Part shown: in pieces, positions 16,844 to 25,774 of the stretch | Layout: every line of letters starts with the position of its first letter | Position numbering within the stretch: the first letter of the stretch is position 1 | Origin: an uncultured Bacilli bacterium | GTDB taxonomy: Bacteria; Bacillota_I; Bacilli_A; RF39; UBA660 | Reading direction: 5' to 3' | Assembly (NCBI GenBank): GCA_944358445.1 | Contig: CALVRC010000003.1 | Coordinates: 43,991-107,990, forward strand | DNA length: 64,000 nt | Program-made: the position numbers and the translations under genes | Notes under the pieces: generated by a model | Database searches by the model: none | The model's input: the letters and a program-made list of their open reading frames with translations, nothing else | Told to the model about the DNA's origin: nothing

Positions 16844-18388
16844 TTATACTAATTTTACTAAAGCTAAATGTTTTTTTGATATTTCATTTAACTTTTCTTT
16901 TAATTTTCCTTTGCATTTATCATAATATTTGTCTTTTGATAAAATGCTTAAATATTTATTTATTTTATTAAAGTGATAATCTGATCCGGATTCTTTATAT
17001 TTTTCGGTATATAGATATATTAGTTCTTCATAAGCTTCCATAATTCCTTTTTGGGAAGCTTTATTAAAATATTCTATGGCTTTATCGATGTTTTTTTCTA
17101 TTCCGGCTTGATGATTTCCTTTTAAATAAAAGTATTTAGCAAGATTATAATAAGCCCAGTGGTCTAATATATTTAAAGGTACTTCGGTAGCTAAATTATA
17201 GTACATAAAGGCTTTATTCATATCTATATCAGTGACAATGCCAAGTCTATAATACTCTCCTACTTTATTGCAAGCCCAACTTTCTTCTTTTTCAGCGCCA
17301 AATAGAAAGTATTTAAAGGCTTTTTTATAATCTTTTTTATTTTCATATAGTTTTCCTAAATTGTTATAAGCATATACATAGTCAGAATTAATGGCTTTTT
17401 TAAAATAGGCAATTGCTTTTTCTTCACTTTGCTTTTCATCTGGGACTAATCCTTTAAGATAACATGTTCCTATAGTATTAATAGCTGCTACACTTCCTAC
17501 TTTTTCGGCTTTTTTTAAGTAATACCAAGCTAGTTTTAGGTCATCTTCTGATAAGTCGCCAATCTTTTTTTGATAAATCATTTGAGCAATTAACCAGCTT
17601 GCTCTAGGGTGATTTTTTTCGGCAGCTATTTTAAAATATTCATAACTTTTAATATATCTCGGATAACCAACCATTTTACCATTATATTCCATTTCTCCCA
17701 TTTCATAACATGCATATGGATTTTTTTCTTTAGCTAATATTTTTAATGAATGAGTATAATTAATACCATCTTGCATTTGTAATTTTAAAAATTTTTCTAG
17801 TTCTGAAACTGATATGTTTGTACTATTTAAAAGGTTTTCAATAATTTCTTTTTGAGATGTTTCGGTATAAATTGGCTGTTTTTTTTCTAAAACTATATAT
17901 ATAAGAATATCACAAATAGTTTGATATACTTTATTTTCTGATATTTGATTATATATTTTTTTAGTGAATTCATCTGGAACTGTTTCATCATTTTTAGCCA
18001 AGTTATAAAGCTCCATGATTAGTTTATTTAAAAGAGGATGGTTTTCTATTTTGGTTAATAATTCTTCATGTGAAATTTTTGAATAGACTTCACCATCTAA
18101 AATAGATATAAGTCCTATTATTACCTCATCAAATATTTCTGGTTTTTCATGATAGTTTTTTTTATACACTATATATTTCTGTCTAAATTCTGTCCCGATA
18201 GCTCTATATCCTATACAATAGTTATTTACTGTAGAGTCACTTACATCATCAACATTAAATAAGGTATAGAAAATTTCAGTTTGGTTCGCAAAGCTTTTGT
18301 TTTGTGCTAATTCTTTGACTATTTTACAAAAGTTACCTAGAGATAATTGATTTTGGTTGTTATTCATTTTTATAAAATTTTTTTTCAT
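16844..18388 (-). CDS. Sel1/TPR-repeat protein
   Basis: A 514-residue soluble helical-repeat protein. Residues about 1-200 show no known domain (SLGNFCKIVKELAQNKSF); from about 210 to 480 Sel1-like repeats occur, for example NPYACYEMGEMEYNGK, HPRASWLIAQMIYQ, VAAINTIGTCYLKG, YVYAYNNLGKLYENK, ESWACNKVGEYYRLG and HWAYYNLAKYFYLKG. Such repeats bind other proteins. There is no signal peptide, so it acts in the cytoplasm. The N-terminal part resembles cytoplasmic Sel1 proteins of Firmicutes of unknown role. Confidence 0.75.
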   Translation of the reverse strand: MKKNFIKMNNNQNQLSLGNFCKIVKELAQNKSFANQTEIFYTLFNVDDVSDSTVNNYCIGYRAIGTEFRQKYIVYKKNYHEKPEIFDEVIIGLISILDGEVYSKISHEELLTKIENHPLLNKLIMELYNLAKNDETVPDEFTKKIYNQISENKVYQTICDILIYIVLEKKQPIYTETSQKEIIENLLNSTNISVSELEKFLKLQMQDGINYTHSLKILAKEKNPYACYEMGEMEYNGKMVGYPRYIKSYEYFKIAAEKNHPRASWLIAQMIYQKKIGDLSEDDLKLAWYYLKKAEKVGSVAAINTIGTCYLKGLVPDEKQSEEKAIAYFKKAINSDYVYAYNNLGKLYENKKDYKKAFKYFLFGAEKEESWACNKVGEYYRLGIVTDIDMNKAFMYYNLATEVPLNILDHWAYYNLAKYFYLKGNHQAGIEKNIDKAIEYFNKASQKGIMEAYEELIYLYTEKYKESGSDYHFNKINKYLSILSKDKYYDKCKGKLKEKLNEISKKHLALVKLV

Positions 18389-18467
18389 ATTTCACCACTT
18401 CAATTTAATTATATCATATTTTGAGTAAAAAAAGTGGATTTTTTTTATATTCGTGGAATACACATGC

Positions 18468-18496
18468 TTACTGTTTTTGTTTTGTTTGCTTATAAT
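18468..18496 (+). promoter_or_regulatory. Promoter of the symporter gene
   Basis: A perfect -10 TATAAT at 18491-18496 with a 17-base spacer to a weak -35 TTACTG at 18468-18473. The predicted leader is about 16 bases, with GGAAGGAG before the ATG. Confidence 0.65.
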
Positions 18497-18518
18497 GTAA
18501 TAGGAAGGAGAGGACATT

Positions 18519-19832
18519 ATGTCAAAATTTAAAAACTTTTTAAAAAATTATAAGACAATGATATTTCTTGTTTTAGCAATGATTATTGGTGCGGTATGTG
18601 GACTTATATTTAAAGAAGATGCGATGGTTGTTAAACCATTAGGTGACTTATTTTTAAATTTAATGTTTGTTATTATTGTGCCTTTAGTTTTTTTAACAAT
18701 TTCACTTGCGGTTGCGAAGGTTAAACACCCAAAGAGACTTGGAAAAATAATGGGTACAACCGTTGTTGTATTTTTGATTACTTCTATAATTGCGGTTGGT
18801 GTTGGCTTTTTAAGCACTTATTTTGTTGATTTAGTTGATAAGGGTGACACTAGTGCAATAAAAGAGTTATTTGATGGCGAAGCAGCTAGTGACGCTGATT
18901 TAAATTTCTTAGAAAGAACTGTTCAATTAATTAGTGTAGATGATTTTACCGGATTACTTTCTAAGGAGAATGTGGTAGCCTTACTTGTTTGTGCTTTACT
19001 TGTTGGGTTTGCAATGAGAATGAGTGGCGAAAAGGCTGAACCACTTTTAAAGGTTATGGAAAGTGCTCATAGTGTAGTATTTAATTTTATTAAGATTACT
19101 ATGTATTATGCTCCTATTGGTATTGGTTGTTATTTTGCAGCTTATGTAGGAAGCTTTGGAGCAAGTATTGCAACAGGGTTCCTTAAGGTAGCTATTTTAT
19201 ATGCTTTAGTTGCTTTGGCTTACTATGTAATTGTATATAGTTTATATGCCTTTATTTCAGGAGGAGGAAAAGGAGTTAAAGTTTGGTGGAAAAATGTTTT
19301 ACCTTCAACCTTTACAGCTTTAGCTACATGTTCTTCAGCGGCATGTATTCCAATTAATATCGATTCAGCTAAGAAAATGAATGTATCTGAAGATGTTGCT
19401 GATACTACAATATCACTTGCTACTAATTTACACCAAGATGGGTCAATGATTGGTAGTGTATTTAAAATTATGTTCTTAGTTTGTCTATTTGGCACAAATA
19501 TTTCTAATCCTGGAACGGTTGCTCAAATACTTGTTACAGCTTTGGTAGCATCAGTACTTATTAGTGCAGTACCTATTGGTGGTGGTACTATTAGTGAAAT
19601 GGTTATTATTTCGATGATGGGTTATCCAGTAGCTGCTTTACCTGTTTTAACTATGATTGCGACAGTTATTGATGCTCCAGCTACTATGTTAAACGCAGTT
19701 GGTGATACAAGTTGTTCATTACTTGTTTCTAGAGTCGTTGATGGTAAGGACTGGGTTACAGCAAATCATGATAATAATAAAGTTTTAGAAGCTGAAATTA
19801 AAGAAAAACCAAAGAATACAAAAAAGAAATAA
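18519..19832 (+). CDS. Dicarboxylate/amino acid:cation symporter (DAACS family)
   Basis: A 437-residue membrane protein with about eight hydrophobic segments and the re-entrant loops of the glutamate transporter family: ATCSSAACIPINI (the serine-rich hairpin HP1), TNLHQDGSMIG in TM7, where other family members have NMDGT, SAVPIGGGTISEMVI (HP2) and DAPATMLNAVGDTSCSLLVSR (TM8 with Asp and Asn ligands). It imports glutamate, aspartate, serine or C4-dicarboxylates with Na+ or H+; which one is not decided here. The Cys-rich HP1 and Asp-Gly-Ser in TM7 are closest to the serine/threonine (SstT-like) or YhcL-type branches. It is a single plus-strand gene with its own promoter and terminator. Confidence 0.9.
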   Translation: MSKFKNFLKNYKTMIFLVLAMIIGAVCGLIFKEDAMVVKPLGDLFLNLMFVIIVPLVFLTISLAVAKVKHPKRLGKIMGTTVVVFLITSIIAVGVGFLSTYFVDLVDKGDTSAIKELFDGEAASDADLNFLERTVQLISVDDFTGLLSKENVVALLVCALLVGFAMRMSGEKAEPLLKVMESAHSVVFNFIKITMYYAPIGIGCYFAAYVGSFGASIATGFLKVAILYALVALAYYVIVYSLYAFISGGGKGVKVWWKNVLPSTFTALATCSSAACIPINIDSAKKMNVSEDVADTTISLATNLHQDGSMIGSVFKIMFLVCLFGTNISNPGTVAQILVTALVASVLISAVPIGGGTISEMVIISMMGYPVAALPVLTMIATVIDAPATMLNAVGDTSCSLLVSRVVDGKDWVTANHDNNKVLEAEIKEKPKNTKKK

Positions 19833-19864
19833 ACATTCGAGTGTAAATTCGAATGTTTTTTTAG
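19831..19864 (+). terminator. Bidirectional terminator between convergent genes
   Basis: A 10-bp stem AAACATTCGA/TCGAATGTTT with an 8-base loop and T-rich tail; it also closes the minus-strand gene ending at 19861. Confidence 0.88.
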
Positions 19865-20475
19865 TCTTTTGTATACTGTTTAATAAATGTAATTAAAGAA
19901 TCACAAACATTTTTTAAATTATCTATGTTATCTATATCACGAAACTTTTGATTTATTTCAATTTGAATAACATCGATATCGGTGTTTCCATAAATATATT
20001 TGGTTATTCCTCCACCCTTAAATGGTTCATTATAAACAATATTATAAATATTATGTTCTTTAAAAGAATCTTCTAGTTCTTTTACAGTACTGTAGTCAGC
20101 TGACAAGTTATTTAGTGTTCCAAATTCTATATCAAAATCTCGCTCTTTTTTTGAACCGTGAATGTCAATTAGAAGTTTTATGTTTTGAGTTTTGATAATT
20201 TGTAATAATGTTTCTTTAAAATCTTCCTTATTATCTGAATTTGCATCGACACCAGTATCTTTAGTTTTAATTAGAAATGATGTATCTAATTTATTGGCAA
20301 TGTACATAGCTATTGCTTTAGTGAATGGCTCAGGCAATTTGATAGTTCCATTTTCTTTTAATTGTTTTATTGTATGAGGAGCTGTTAGAATTACCGGAAG
20401 TAATCCTATTTTTATAATATATGGAGTGTTATAATTAGAAGATTCATAGTTTAACATTTCATCTTTAAACTGCAT
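19861..20475 (-). CDS. N-formylglutamate amidohydrolase-family protein
   Basis: A 204-residue hydrolase-like protein. LTAPHTIKQL resembles the S/T-x-PH metal-binding motif and LIDIHGSKKERDFDIEFGT the D-x-HG motif of the N-formylglutamate amidohydrolase (Zn peptidase-like) family; EINQKFRD near the end supplies the family's Glu. The substrate is uncertain because no histidine-degradation genes are present. The start at 20475 is preferred: GGTGATAAGT precedes that ATG, whereas the ATG at 20487 has no ribosome site. It lies directly downstream of the ftsW 3' end. Confidence 0.7.
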   Translation of the reverse strand: MQFKDEMLNYESSNYNTPYIIKIGLLPVILTAPHTIKQLKENGTIKLPEPFTKAIAMYIANKLDTSFLIKTKDTGVDANSDNKEDFKETLLQIIKTQNIKLLIDIHGSKKERDFDIEFGTLNNLSADYSTVKELEDSFKEHNIYNIVYNEPFKGGGITKYIYGNTDIDVIQIEINQKFRDIDNIDNLKNVCDSLITFIKQYTKD

Positions 20476-20537
20476 ACTTATCACCATAATTATTTTACCA
20501 TAAATATTCTAAATTATTTAAATTTTGTTATATTATT

Positions 20538-20630
20538 TTAATGTCTAGATATATTTAAGATAATACCCATGGAAGCTAGAGTTATTAATAAACTAGACCC
20601 TCCATAAGATAAAAACGGTAAAGTGACACC
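20538..20630 (-). pseudogene. ftsW: 3' end of ftsW, cut off by the mobile element
   Basis: On the minus strand from base 20630 this encodes GVTLPFLSYGGSS, then LLITLASMGIILNISRH and a TAA at 20538-20540. GVTLPFLSYGGSS is the conserved C-terminal signature of SEDS proteins (FtsW/RodA), just before the last membrane helix. It has no start codon and belongs to the ftsW gene whose front is at 43048-44029 on the same strand. Joining the two at the shared GG gives I-P-V-T-G-V-T-L-P-F-L-S-Y-G-G-S-S without a gap or extra residue. Confidence 0.95.
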
Positions 20631-20655
20631 GCATATATTGTAATTACCGCTTATT
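20606..20655. other. Attachment junction (ftsW 3' side of the element)
   Basis: Chromosome/element border. On the minus strand the element arm ends ...ATATATGC, then the core GG at 20629-20630, then ftsW TGTCACTTTA. The element arm (reading outward GCATATATTGTAATTACC) is an imperfect inverted copy of the arm at the other end (GTATGTCCTGCTAGG): G.AT.T..TG..A is shared, the symmetry expected of a serine recombinase attP. Confidence 0.85.
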
Positions 20656-20733
20656 TTTGGGTGGATACACTTACAATATAACTGAAAAACTAACTTAACA
20701 CTTCCATATAACTGATTTTTTTAGATAAAAATA

Positions 20734-22311
20734 TTATCCCTCTACTAATAATTCAGGGAACTTTAAATGTACATATATTTTCTTATCTTTATCTATTTCT
20801 ATTTTATCAACTAACCTCATAAGTTGTTCCTTAGTAGGATTTTTTAATGACATATAATCTAAAGCACTTTTTTTACATTTTGAAAAACTCGAATTATTAT
20901 CTTGTTTGCTTTCATTTATTCCTTTTTGTCTTTCTAACTCACTAATTTCTAATTCTAACTTTTTTATTTCTTTCATTGTTTTTTCATAAATTCTTTTATA
21001 CATCTCTTCATCTACTAAGCCATGAACTTTATCTAAGTATAAACTGTCTATAGTATTTTTATGAGTGTTAAGTACATTTTGTTTTCTTTCTATCTTCGTT
21101 TTAATTTCAACTATATTCTTAATAATGATATCTTCTGAATTATCTTCTACTTCACTGAAATTATAATATCTGCAAAAATTCTCACAAACATCTTGTAAAT
21201 ATTCAATAATATCTTCTTCTAGCCAATCATAGTTAACTCTATGTGATGAGCAAATTCCAAAATTACCTTTTCTTGTATATAAATTACATTGGGTATAATG
21301 TCTAATACCTTTTTTTAATACATCTTTACTTATCCTAATACTTCTTCCGCAATCCTTACAATAAAGTAATCCTCCAAGTAAATATTGTAATTGTTCATCA
21401 GTTTTCCTATCAGTAGTTCTACTACTTAAAATTTCTTGAACCTTATCAAAAGTTTCTTTATCGATAATAGCTTCATGAGTGTTTTTTACTATAATATGTT
21501 CTGAATTATCTGTTTTACGAATCTTTTTTGAATTATAACTTATCTTGTTATGAGTATTTTGAACCATATTACCAATGTACATTTGATTTGTTAGAATTCC
21601 AGCAACAGTTTGTCTTCGCCAAATTCCATAACCATCATTTTCTGTTACAAGTTTTGCTCTGGGTTCTTGTTTATGTACTATTGGAATTGCTATCTTTCTC
21701 ATAGTTAATAAATCTGCTATTTTTTTAGGACTATAACCTTCTAAAGCCAGCTCATAAATATATTCTACATTTTCTCTTACTTCCTCATCAACTATTAATT
21801 TATGTCTGTCGTTTGGATCTTTTTTATAACCATATAAAGGAAATGAACCAATATAATCACCACGATTTTGCTTAGCTCTTAAACTAGTCTTTACTTTTTT
21901 AGAAACATCTCTTAAATATAAATCATTAACACTCAATCTTATACCTAACATGGCATCTCCAATATTAGAATCATAAGAATCATTAATAGCTATATATCGT
22001 ACACCTTTTTCTAAAAAATATTCTTCAATATATTTTCCAGTTTTATAAAGTTCACGACCTAATCTTGATAAATCTTTTGTTATAACGCAATTAATTTTTC
22101 CTTTTTCTATATCTTCAATCATTGCTTTAAAACCAGGTCTATCAAAATTACCACCAGAATATCCATCATCAACATAATGCTTTACAATTTTTAAATTATT
22201 AAATTTTGCAAATGAATCAATTATAATTTTTTGACTTTGAATAGAAGAACTTTCATCATTTTTATTATCGGCATCTGATAGTCTATCATAGCCGGCACAT
22301 AAGTATTGCAT
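20734..22311 (-). CDS. Large serine recombinase (element integrase)
   Basis: A 525-residue large serine recombinase. The catalytic domain has YDRLS at residues 8-12 (catalytic Ser12, Arg10) and KDLSRLGR at 79-86. It continues with a long helix, the recombinase domain (GYSPKKIADLLTMRKIAIPI, TVAGILTNQMYIGN), a zinc ribbon (YCKDCG with later CN and CSS cysteines), a coiled coil at about 400-470, and a C-terminal strand region IDKDKKIYVHLKFPE. Such enzymes integrate and excise DNA between short att sites through a 2-base core, which fits the GG at both junctions. GTGGAGG precedes the ATG, which overlaps the stop of a 37-codon gene. Confidence 0.96.
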   Translation of the reverse strand: MQYLCAGYDRLSDADNKNDESSSIQSQKIIIDSFAKFNNLKIVKHYVDDGYSGGNFDRPGFKAMIEDIEKGKINCVITKDLSRLGRELYKTGKYIEEYFLEKGVRYIAINDSYDSNIGDAMLGIRLSVNDLYLRDVSKKVKTSLRAKQNRGDYIGSFPLYGYKKDPNDRHKLIVDEEVRENVEYIYELALEGYSPKKIADLLTMRKIAIPIVHKQEPRAKLVTENDGYGIWRRQTVAGILTNQMYIGNMVQNTHNKISYNSKKIRKTDNSEHIIVKNTHEAIIDKETFDKVQEILSSRTTDRKTDEQLQYLLGGLLYCKDCGRSIRISKDVLKKGIRHYTQCNLYTRKGNFGICSSHRVNYDWLEEDIIEYLQDVCENFCRYYNFSEVEDNSEDIIIKNIVEIKTKIERKQNVLNTHKNTIDSLYLDKVHGLVDEEMYKRIYEKTMKEIKKLELEISELERQKGINESKQDNNSSFSKCKKSALDYMSLKNPTKEQLMRLVDKIEIDKDKKIYVHLKFPELLVEG

Positions 22312-22424
22312 TAATATATTACCTCCACTTCTTTTTTTAGCAATACCAGTACCTCACATTGCCATGCTACCATCAAAACTTCAAAAAAGCAAGTCATCTT
22401 GTCTTTAAATTTCTTAAATAACAT
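22311..22424 (-). CDS. 37-residue small protein coupled to the recombinase
   Basis: An ATG at 22424 is preceded by a very strong ribosome site (AAAGGAGGGATATTT). The frame gives MLFKKFKDKMTCFFEVLMVA and ends EVEVIY with TAA overlapping the recombinase ATG (TAATG), so translation is coupled. The sequence is basic then hydrophobic. No family is recognised; its place next to the integrase makes it a candidate accessory or directionality factor (inference only). Confidence 0.5.
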   Translation of the reverse strand: MLFKKFKDKMTCFFEVLMVAWQCEVLVLLKKEVEVIY

Positions 22425-22528
22425 AAATATCCCTCCTTTAGAATTTCTTCTAACTTAGTTCCATCTTTTTTATAAATAAATTTAATATCTAATTTTCTTC
22501 TTTTTCCATCTTTATCTAATCGTTTCAT
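22394..22528 (-). CDS. 44-residue small basic protein upstream of the recombinase
   Basis: The ATG at 22528 follows GAGAGGGGGACTCT, a good ribosome site. The product starts MKRLDKDGKRRKLDIKFIYK and ends YLRNLKTR; it is charged and has no membrane helix. It overlaps the next small gene. Function unknown. It is probably a real gene, because two ribosome sites, two overlapping frames and the recombinase form one compact unit. Confidence 0.45.
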   Translation of the reverse strand: MKRLDKDGKRRKLDIKFIYKKDGTKLEEILKEGYLCYLRNLKTR

Positions 22529-22582
22529 AGAGTCCCCCTCTCTATAAAAACTATTCTTAAAGAAAAAGAATAATGAATACGA

Positions 22583-24412
22583 TTAATAGACATTATTCTT
22601 TTTTCCTTTCTCTAAAGTTAATTCATTCTCTAATGGATTCTTCAAATGAATTTCAATAACCGAATTTCCGTTGTTACCATTATCAATATTTATATGATAA
22701 ATTTCTTTATTAACTTTGCCTTTTACAAATGTTAATTCTTTATTAGATAATGGTTTATCAATTTCAAAACTAGCATAAGTTCTAGTATTTCTTTCTTTAT
22801 ATTCAAATAAACGAATTTTACCTTTTAGTAGTTCATTTATAATATCTACTACTTTTTCTAATTTTTTTATTTCTTCTTGTCTAAAGTCTTCATATTCAGG
22901 CAATTCTTCATGTTCTTTTGATTTATCAACTCTATTTCTATATTCTCTATCAAATTTTGTTTTAATATTTTCTACAGTAAAATAAGTATTACTTAAATCT
23001 AATAAAGGGTAAATTTTTCTCTTCACTTCACCACTTGAATAACAAGACAATTTTTTATAAATAACAGTATCTCTAAAAATCGGATAACCTATATTAGGGA
23101 ATATTATCGTTTTATAATGCAAATTTTTAACTTCGTCCGGTGTTAATAAATCTCTTGCTATTAAAGATGTTGACTTATTACCATTATAATTTGTTAAGCT
23201 TACAGATTGACTAATAGAAGAAGACTCTATTGTCTTTTTACCTAACCTTTTTGATATAGCCTCCGCTGTATCCATTGTGTTAGTTTTTAAATAAGCAAGT
23301 CCTGAGTTATCTAAAATAATTTGTGCTACTTCTTTACCATAGACATTATCTAATTGTGATAAACTTTGAATAAACAAATGATATCTTAATCCTCTAGATC
23401 TTGCCACAGATATAATTGACTCAATACTAGGTTCTACTAAAGGTGGACAATTACTAAATTCATCACAAATCCAATCAATTTCGATTGGTACTCTCTTATT
23501 AACTTGATTATTAGCCAATTTAACAAGCTCTTTATATAATAAACCTAATATAATTGTAACTAAGGTATAATAAATTTTATCTTCGTCTGGAACTATTACA
23601 AATAATGCTGATTTTTCTTTTCCTAAAATATCAAAATCAAAATCTGATTTACTAGTTACATTTGCAACATTAACATCATCAAAAATAGCCATCTTCTCAC
23701 TAAACACACTTGTAATAGATTTATAAGTATTCTCACTTGATGATAAAATAGGAATCAAACTATCTTTAGATTTACAACCATAAGGTTTTTGTTCAATATA
23801 TGATTTAAATTTTCTTGAATTTTTTTCTTCCATAGTAGAATTTTGAAACTTACGAATAGAAGTCATTGTTATTTGTTCTCTTTTAATTTTTTCGTCTTTA
23901 TATTCTTCTAAGAAAAATCCTATTAAACCCTCTAATAAGTTTTTAGCTGAGTTATTCCAAAACGGATCTTTTCCTTGTACTTTTTCATAAGTTATCATAC
24001 TGGCAAGTGAAGTAATTAATCTATTTGTTTCTGCATAGTTAGATATTGATTTATTTTGTAGTTCTAATTTTTCTTTTTTATCAGATGTTTCTAGTGCTTG
24101 CTTATTATATTTAATATAGTTTTCATATTCACATATAATAGGCTCTAAAATATTAATATGATTAGATAATTCAGGATGTCTAAAATCGATTGTATAAATT
24201 TTATAACCATTATCATATAGCATTTTAGAAGTAGCATGAAATATTTCCCCTTTTGGATCTGTTACAAAAACACTTCTTTTTACTTTAGCTGTTGCTATGA
24301 AACTAATCATTGGAATAACTGCAGTAACACTTTTACCAGAACCACTTGAACCTAAATATACATAATGTGGCGTTTCTTTATCGAACCACACATGCTTTAT
24401 TTTTTTTATCAT
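22583..24412 (-). CDS. VirD4/TraG-type conjugal coupling protein, main part
   Basis: A 609-residue ATPase with Walker A LGSSGSGKSVTAV (about 20-32), VFVTDPKGEIF, a Walker B WICDEFSNCPPL, and SIISVARSRGLRYHLFIQSLSQL, all hallmarks of VirD4/TraG coupling proteins that feed DNA to a type IV secretion channel. Its beginning, KHVWFDKETPHYVYLGSS, normally continues from an N-terminal membrane part. That part is encoded immediately upstream in another frame (24378-24617); the two overlap by 35 bases around an A8 tract. The present ATG lacks a good ribosome site. It is either made by slippage or is a broken gene. The C-terminal 120 residues are charged and coiled. Confidence 0.85.
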   Translation of the reverse strand: MIKKIKHVWFDKETPHYVYLGSSGSGKSVTAVIPMISFIATAKVKRSVFVTDPKGEIFHATSKMLYDNGYKIYTIDFRHPELSNHINILEPIICEYENYIKYNKQALETSDKKEKLELQNKSISNYAETNRLITSLASMITYEKVQGKDPFWNNSAKNLLEGLIGFFLEEYKDEKIKREQITMTSIRKFQNSTMEEKNSRKFKSYIEQKPYGCKSKDSLIPILSSSENTYKSITSVFSEKMAIFDDVNVANVTSKSDFDFDILGKEKSALFVIVPDEDKIYYTLVTIILGLLYKELVKLANNQVNKRVPIEIDWICDEFSNCPPLVEPSIESIISVARSRGLRYHLFIQSLSQLDNVYGKEVAQIILDNSGLAYLKTNTMDTAEAISKRLGKKTIESSSISQSVSLTNYNGNKSTSLIARDLLTPDEVKNLHYKTIIFPNIGYPIFRDTVIYKKLSCYSSGEVKRKIYPLLDLSNTYFTVENIKTKFDREYRNRVDKSKEHEELPEYEDFRQEEIKKLEKVVDIINELLKGKIRLFEYKERNTRTYASFEIDKPLSNKELTFVKGKVNKEIYHINIDNGNNGNSVIEIHLKNPLENELTLEKGKKNNVY

Positions 24413-24617
24413 AATAAATAGGAAATCCTACTTCATTTATGTTACTTATAATTTCTTTTGAAAAATTTTTATTAATCTCACTTAAAGTAGAAAATCTAGC
24501 TGATCCATATTCATTATTATTTTTTACTTTATGTTTTGCAATAATTGGCTCAATATATATAAAACCTATTAAGAAAACAATTAAAAATACTAATAGTAAA
24601 ATAAGGGATATACTCAT
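24378..24617 (-). CDS. N-terminal part of the split VirD4/TraG protein
   Basis: A 79-codon frame starts with a membrane helix (SLILLLVFLIVFLIGFIYI), then NNEYGSARFSTLSEI, the N-terminal signature of VirD4/TraG proteins, and ends GFPIYYDKKNKACVVR. Deleting one A from the A8 tract at 24400-24407 makes YYDKK run into IKHVWFDKETPHYVYLGSS of the downstream frame, giving an uninterrupted coupling protein of about 675 residues. A ribosome site (GGGGATATATT) precedes its ATG. Confidence 0.8.
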   Translation of the reverse strand: MSISLILLLVFLIVFLIGFIYIEPIIAKHKVKNNNEYGSARFSTLSEINKNFSKEIISNINEVGFPIYYDKKNKACVVR

Positions 24618-24641
24618 AATATATCCCCTATCAATCTTTTA

Positions 24642-24842
24642 CTATAAATCATAATTCTCCTTACTAAAAATAAGATTATTTTTGTCTTTTATGTTATATT
24701 CTTTTAAAACATATATTCTTTTATGATAAATTAACAATTCAGTTACCTTATCATCATTAAATATCCTATATCTACTTCCCCAAAACTTTTTATGATTCCA
24801 AGTTAAGAAAGAAAGTATTTTTTTAAATTTCATATTCTTCAT
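24642..24842 (-). CDS. Hypothetical 66-residue protein
   Basis: A short basic protein (MKNMKFKKILSFLTWNHKK). There is no recognised domain. It overlaps the end of the previous gene by 20 bases, is in the same run of tightly spaced genes as the coupling protein, and ends 24 bases before it. Small-protein status is supported mainly by this packing. Confidence 0.45.
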   Translation of the reverse strand: MKNMKFKKILSFLTWNHKKFWGSRYRIFNDDKVTELLIYHKRIYVLKEYNIKDKNNLIFSKENYDL

Positions 24843-25041
24843 CGTATATTCTATCCTTATCTACAATTATATTAGCTAAAGTTTCTTTATCTAATTTTGA
24901 TAAATCCAAGCAAATTTCTTTATTGCCATAGTATTGTCTTATTACAAGAATTGTATCTTTTTTAAAATTAAATTCTTTTGAAGAAAAAAGTATTTCTTGT
25001 AAATCTTCATATTTTTCGTCTAAATTAATTTTATCATTCAT
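24823..25041 (-). CDS. Hypothetical 72-residue protein
   Basis: A short acidic protein beginning MNDKINLDEKYEDLQEILFS and ending DRIYDEEYEI. The start at 25041 is preferred because AAAGGG lies 9 bases upstream; ATGs at 25047 and 25050 are too close to it. It overlaps the end of the DNA methylase gene by 8 bases. No family is recognised. Confidence 0.5.
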   Translation of the reverse strand: MNDKINLDEKYEDLQEILFSSKEFNFKKDTILVIRQYYGNKEICLDLSKLDKETLANIIVDKDRIYDEEYEI

Positions 25042-25774
25042 CAACATCATCCCTTTCTTTTAATGTATCACTAATTCTCTTTTTAGCTATTTCATAATAT
25101 TTTTTATTTATTTCATATCCAATATAATTTCTATTTTCTAAAACAGATGCTACTGCTGTAGTACCACTACCTAAAAAACAATCTAAAACTAAATCATTTT
25201 CTTTACTACTATTTCTAATTATTTTTCTAATTAATTCAACTGGTTTAATAGTAGGATGTCCATATAATTTTTTATCTTTAATATTAATAGTGGAATAATA
25301 TACCGTTTTAGCATCTTCATAATTTTTTGGCTGACAATAACCATTTTTTCTAAAATATAAACAATATTCTTTATCACTCATATATTTACAACTGTATAAA
25401 GGCATTGGATTAGTTTTATTCCATATTAATATTTCTAATTTACAATCCAGTTTTTCTATAAAATATTTAATATATATTGGTATTTGTCTTCCATTACACC
25501 ATATATAAATATTTATTCTTTTCATAACTCTTACTAATTCATCTAAAACAGAATAATTAAATGCATTAACCAAGTCATTTTTGATTAATTCATCTTCTAA
25601 ATTTTTCATGTGTTTAGCAATTCTTGTTTTCCCTTTACATCCACCTTTAGTACATATATCGTAAGGTGGATCAATAATAACAAGATCTATTGTTTTATCA
25701 GGTATATCTTTTAAACCGATTAGGCAATCTTGATTATATATTTGATTTACCTGCAATATATTTTTTCCTTTCAT
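25034..25774 (-). CDS. Solitary DNA adenine/cytosine-N4 methyltransferase
   Basis: A 246-residue N6/N4 DNA methylase. The catalytic motif IV IIDPPYD (33-39) precedes the SAM motif I DCFLGSGTT (about 200), the beta-class order, with GHPTIKP between them. No cognate endonuclease is adjacent, so it may modify element DNA for regulation or protection from host restriction. The ATG at 25774 has no ribosome site; a TTG 18 bases downstream has AAAGGA 7 bases before it and could be the true start. It overlaps the XRE gene by 41 bases. Confidence 0.9.
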   Translation of the reverse strand: MKGKNILQVNQIYNQDCLIGLKDIPDKTIDLVIIDPPYDICTKGGCKGKTRIAKHMKNLEDELIKNDLVNAFNYSVLDELVRVMKRINIYIWCNGRQIPIYIKYFIEKLDCKLEILIWNKTNPMPLYSCKYMSDKEYCLYFRKNGYCQPKNYEDAKTVYYSTINIKDKKLYGHPTIKPVELIRKIIRNSSKENDLVLDCFLGSGTTAVASVLENRNYIGYEINKKYYEIAKKRISDTLKERDDVDE

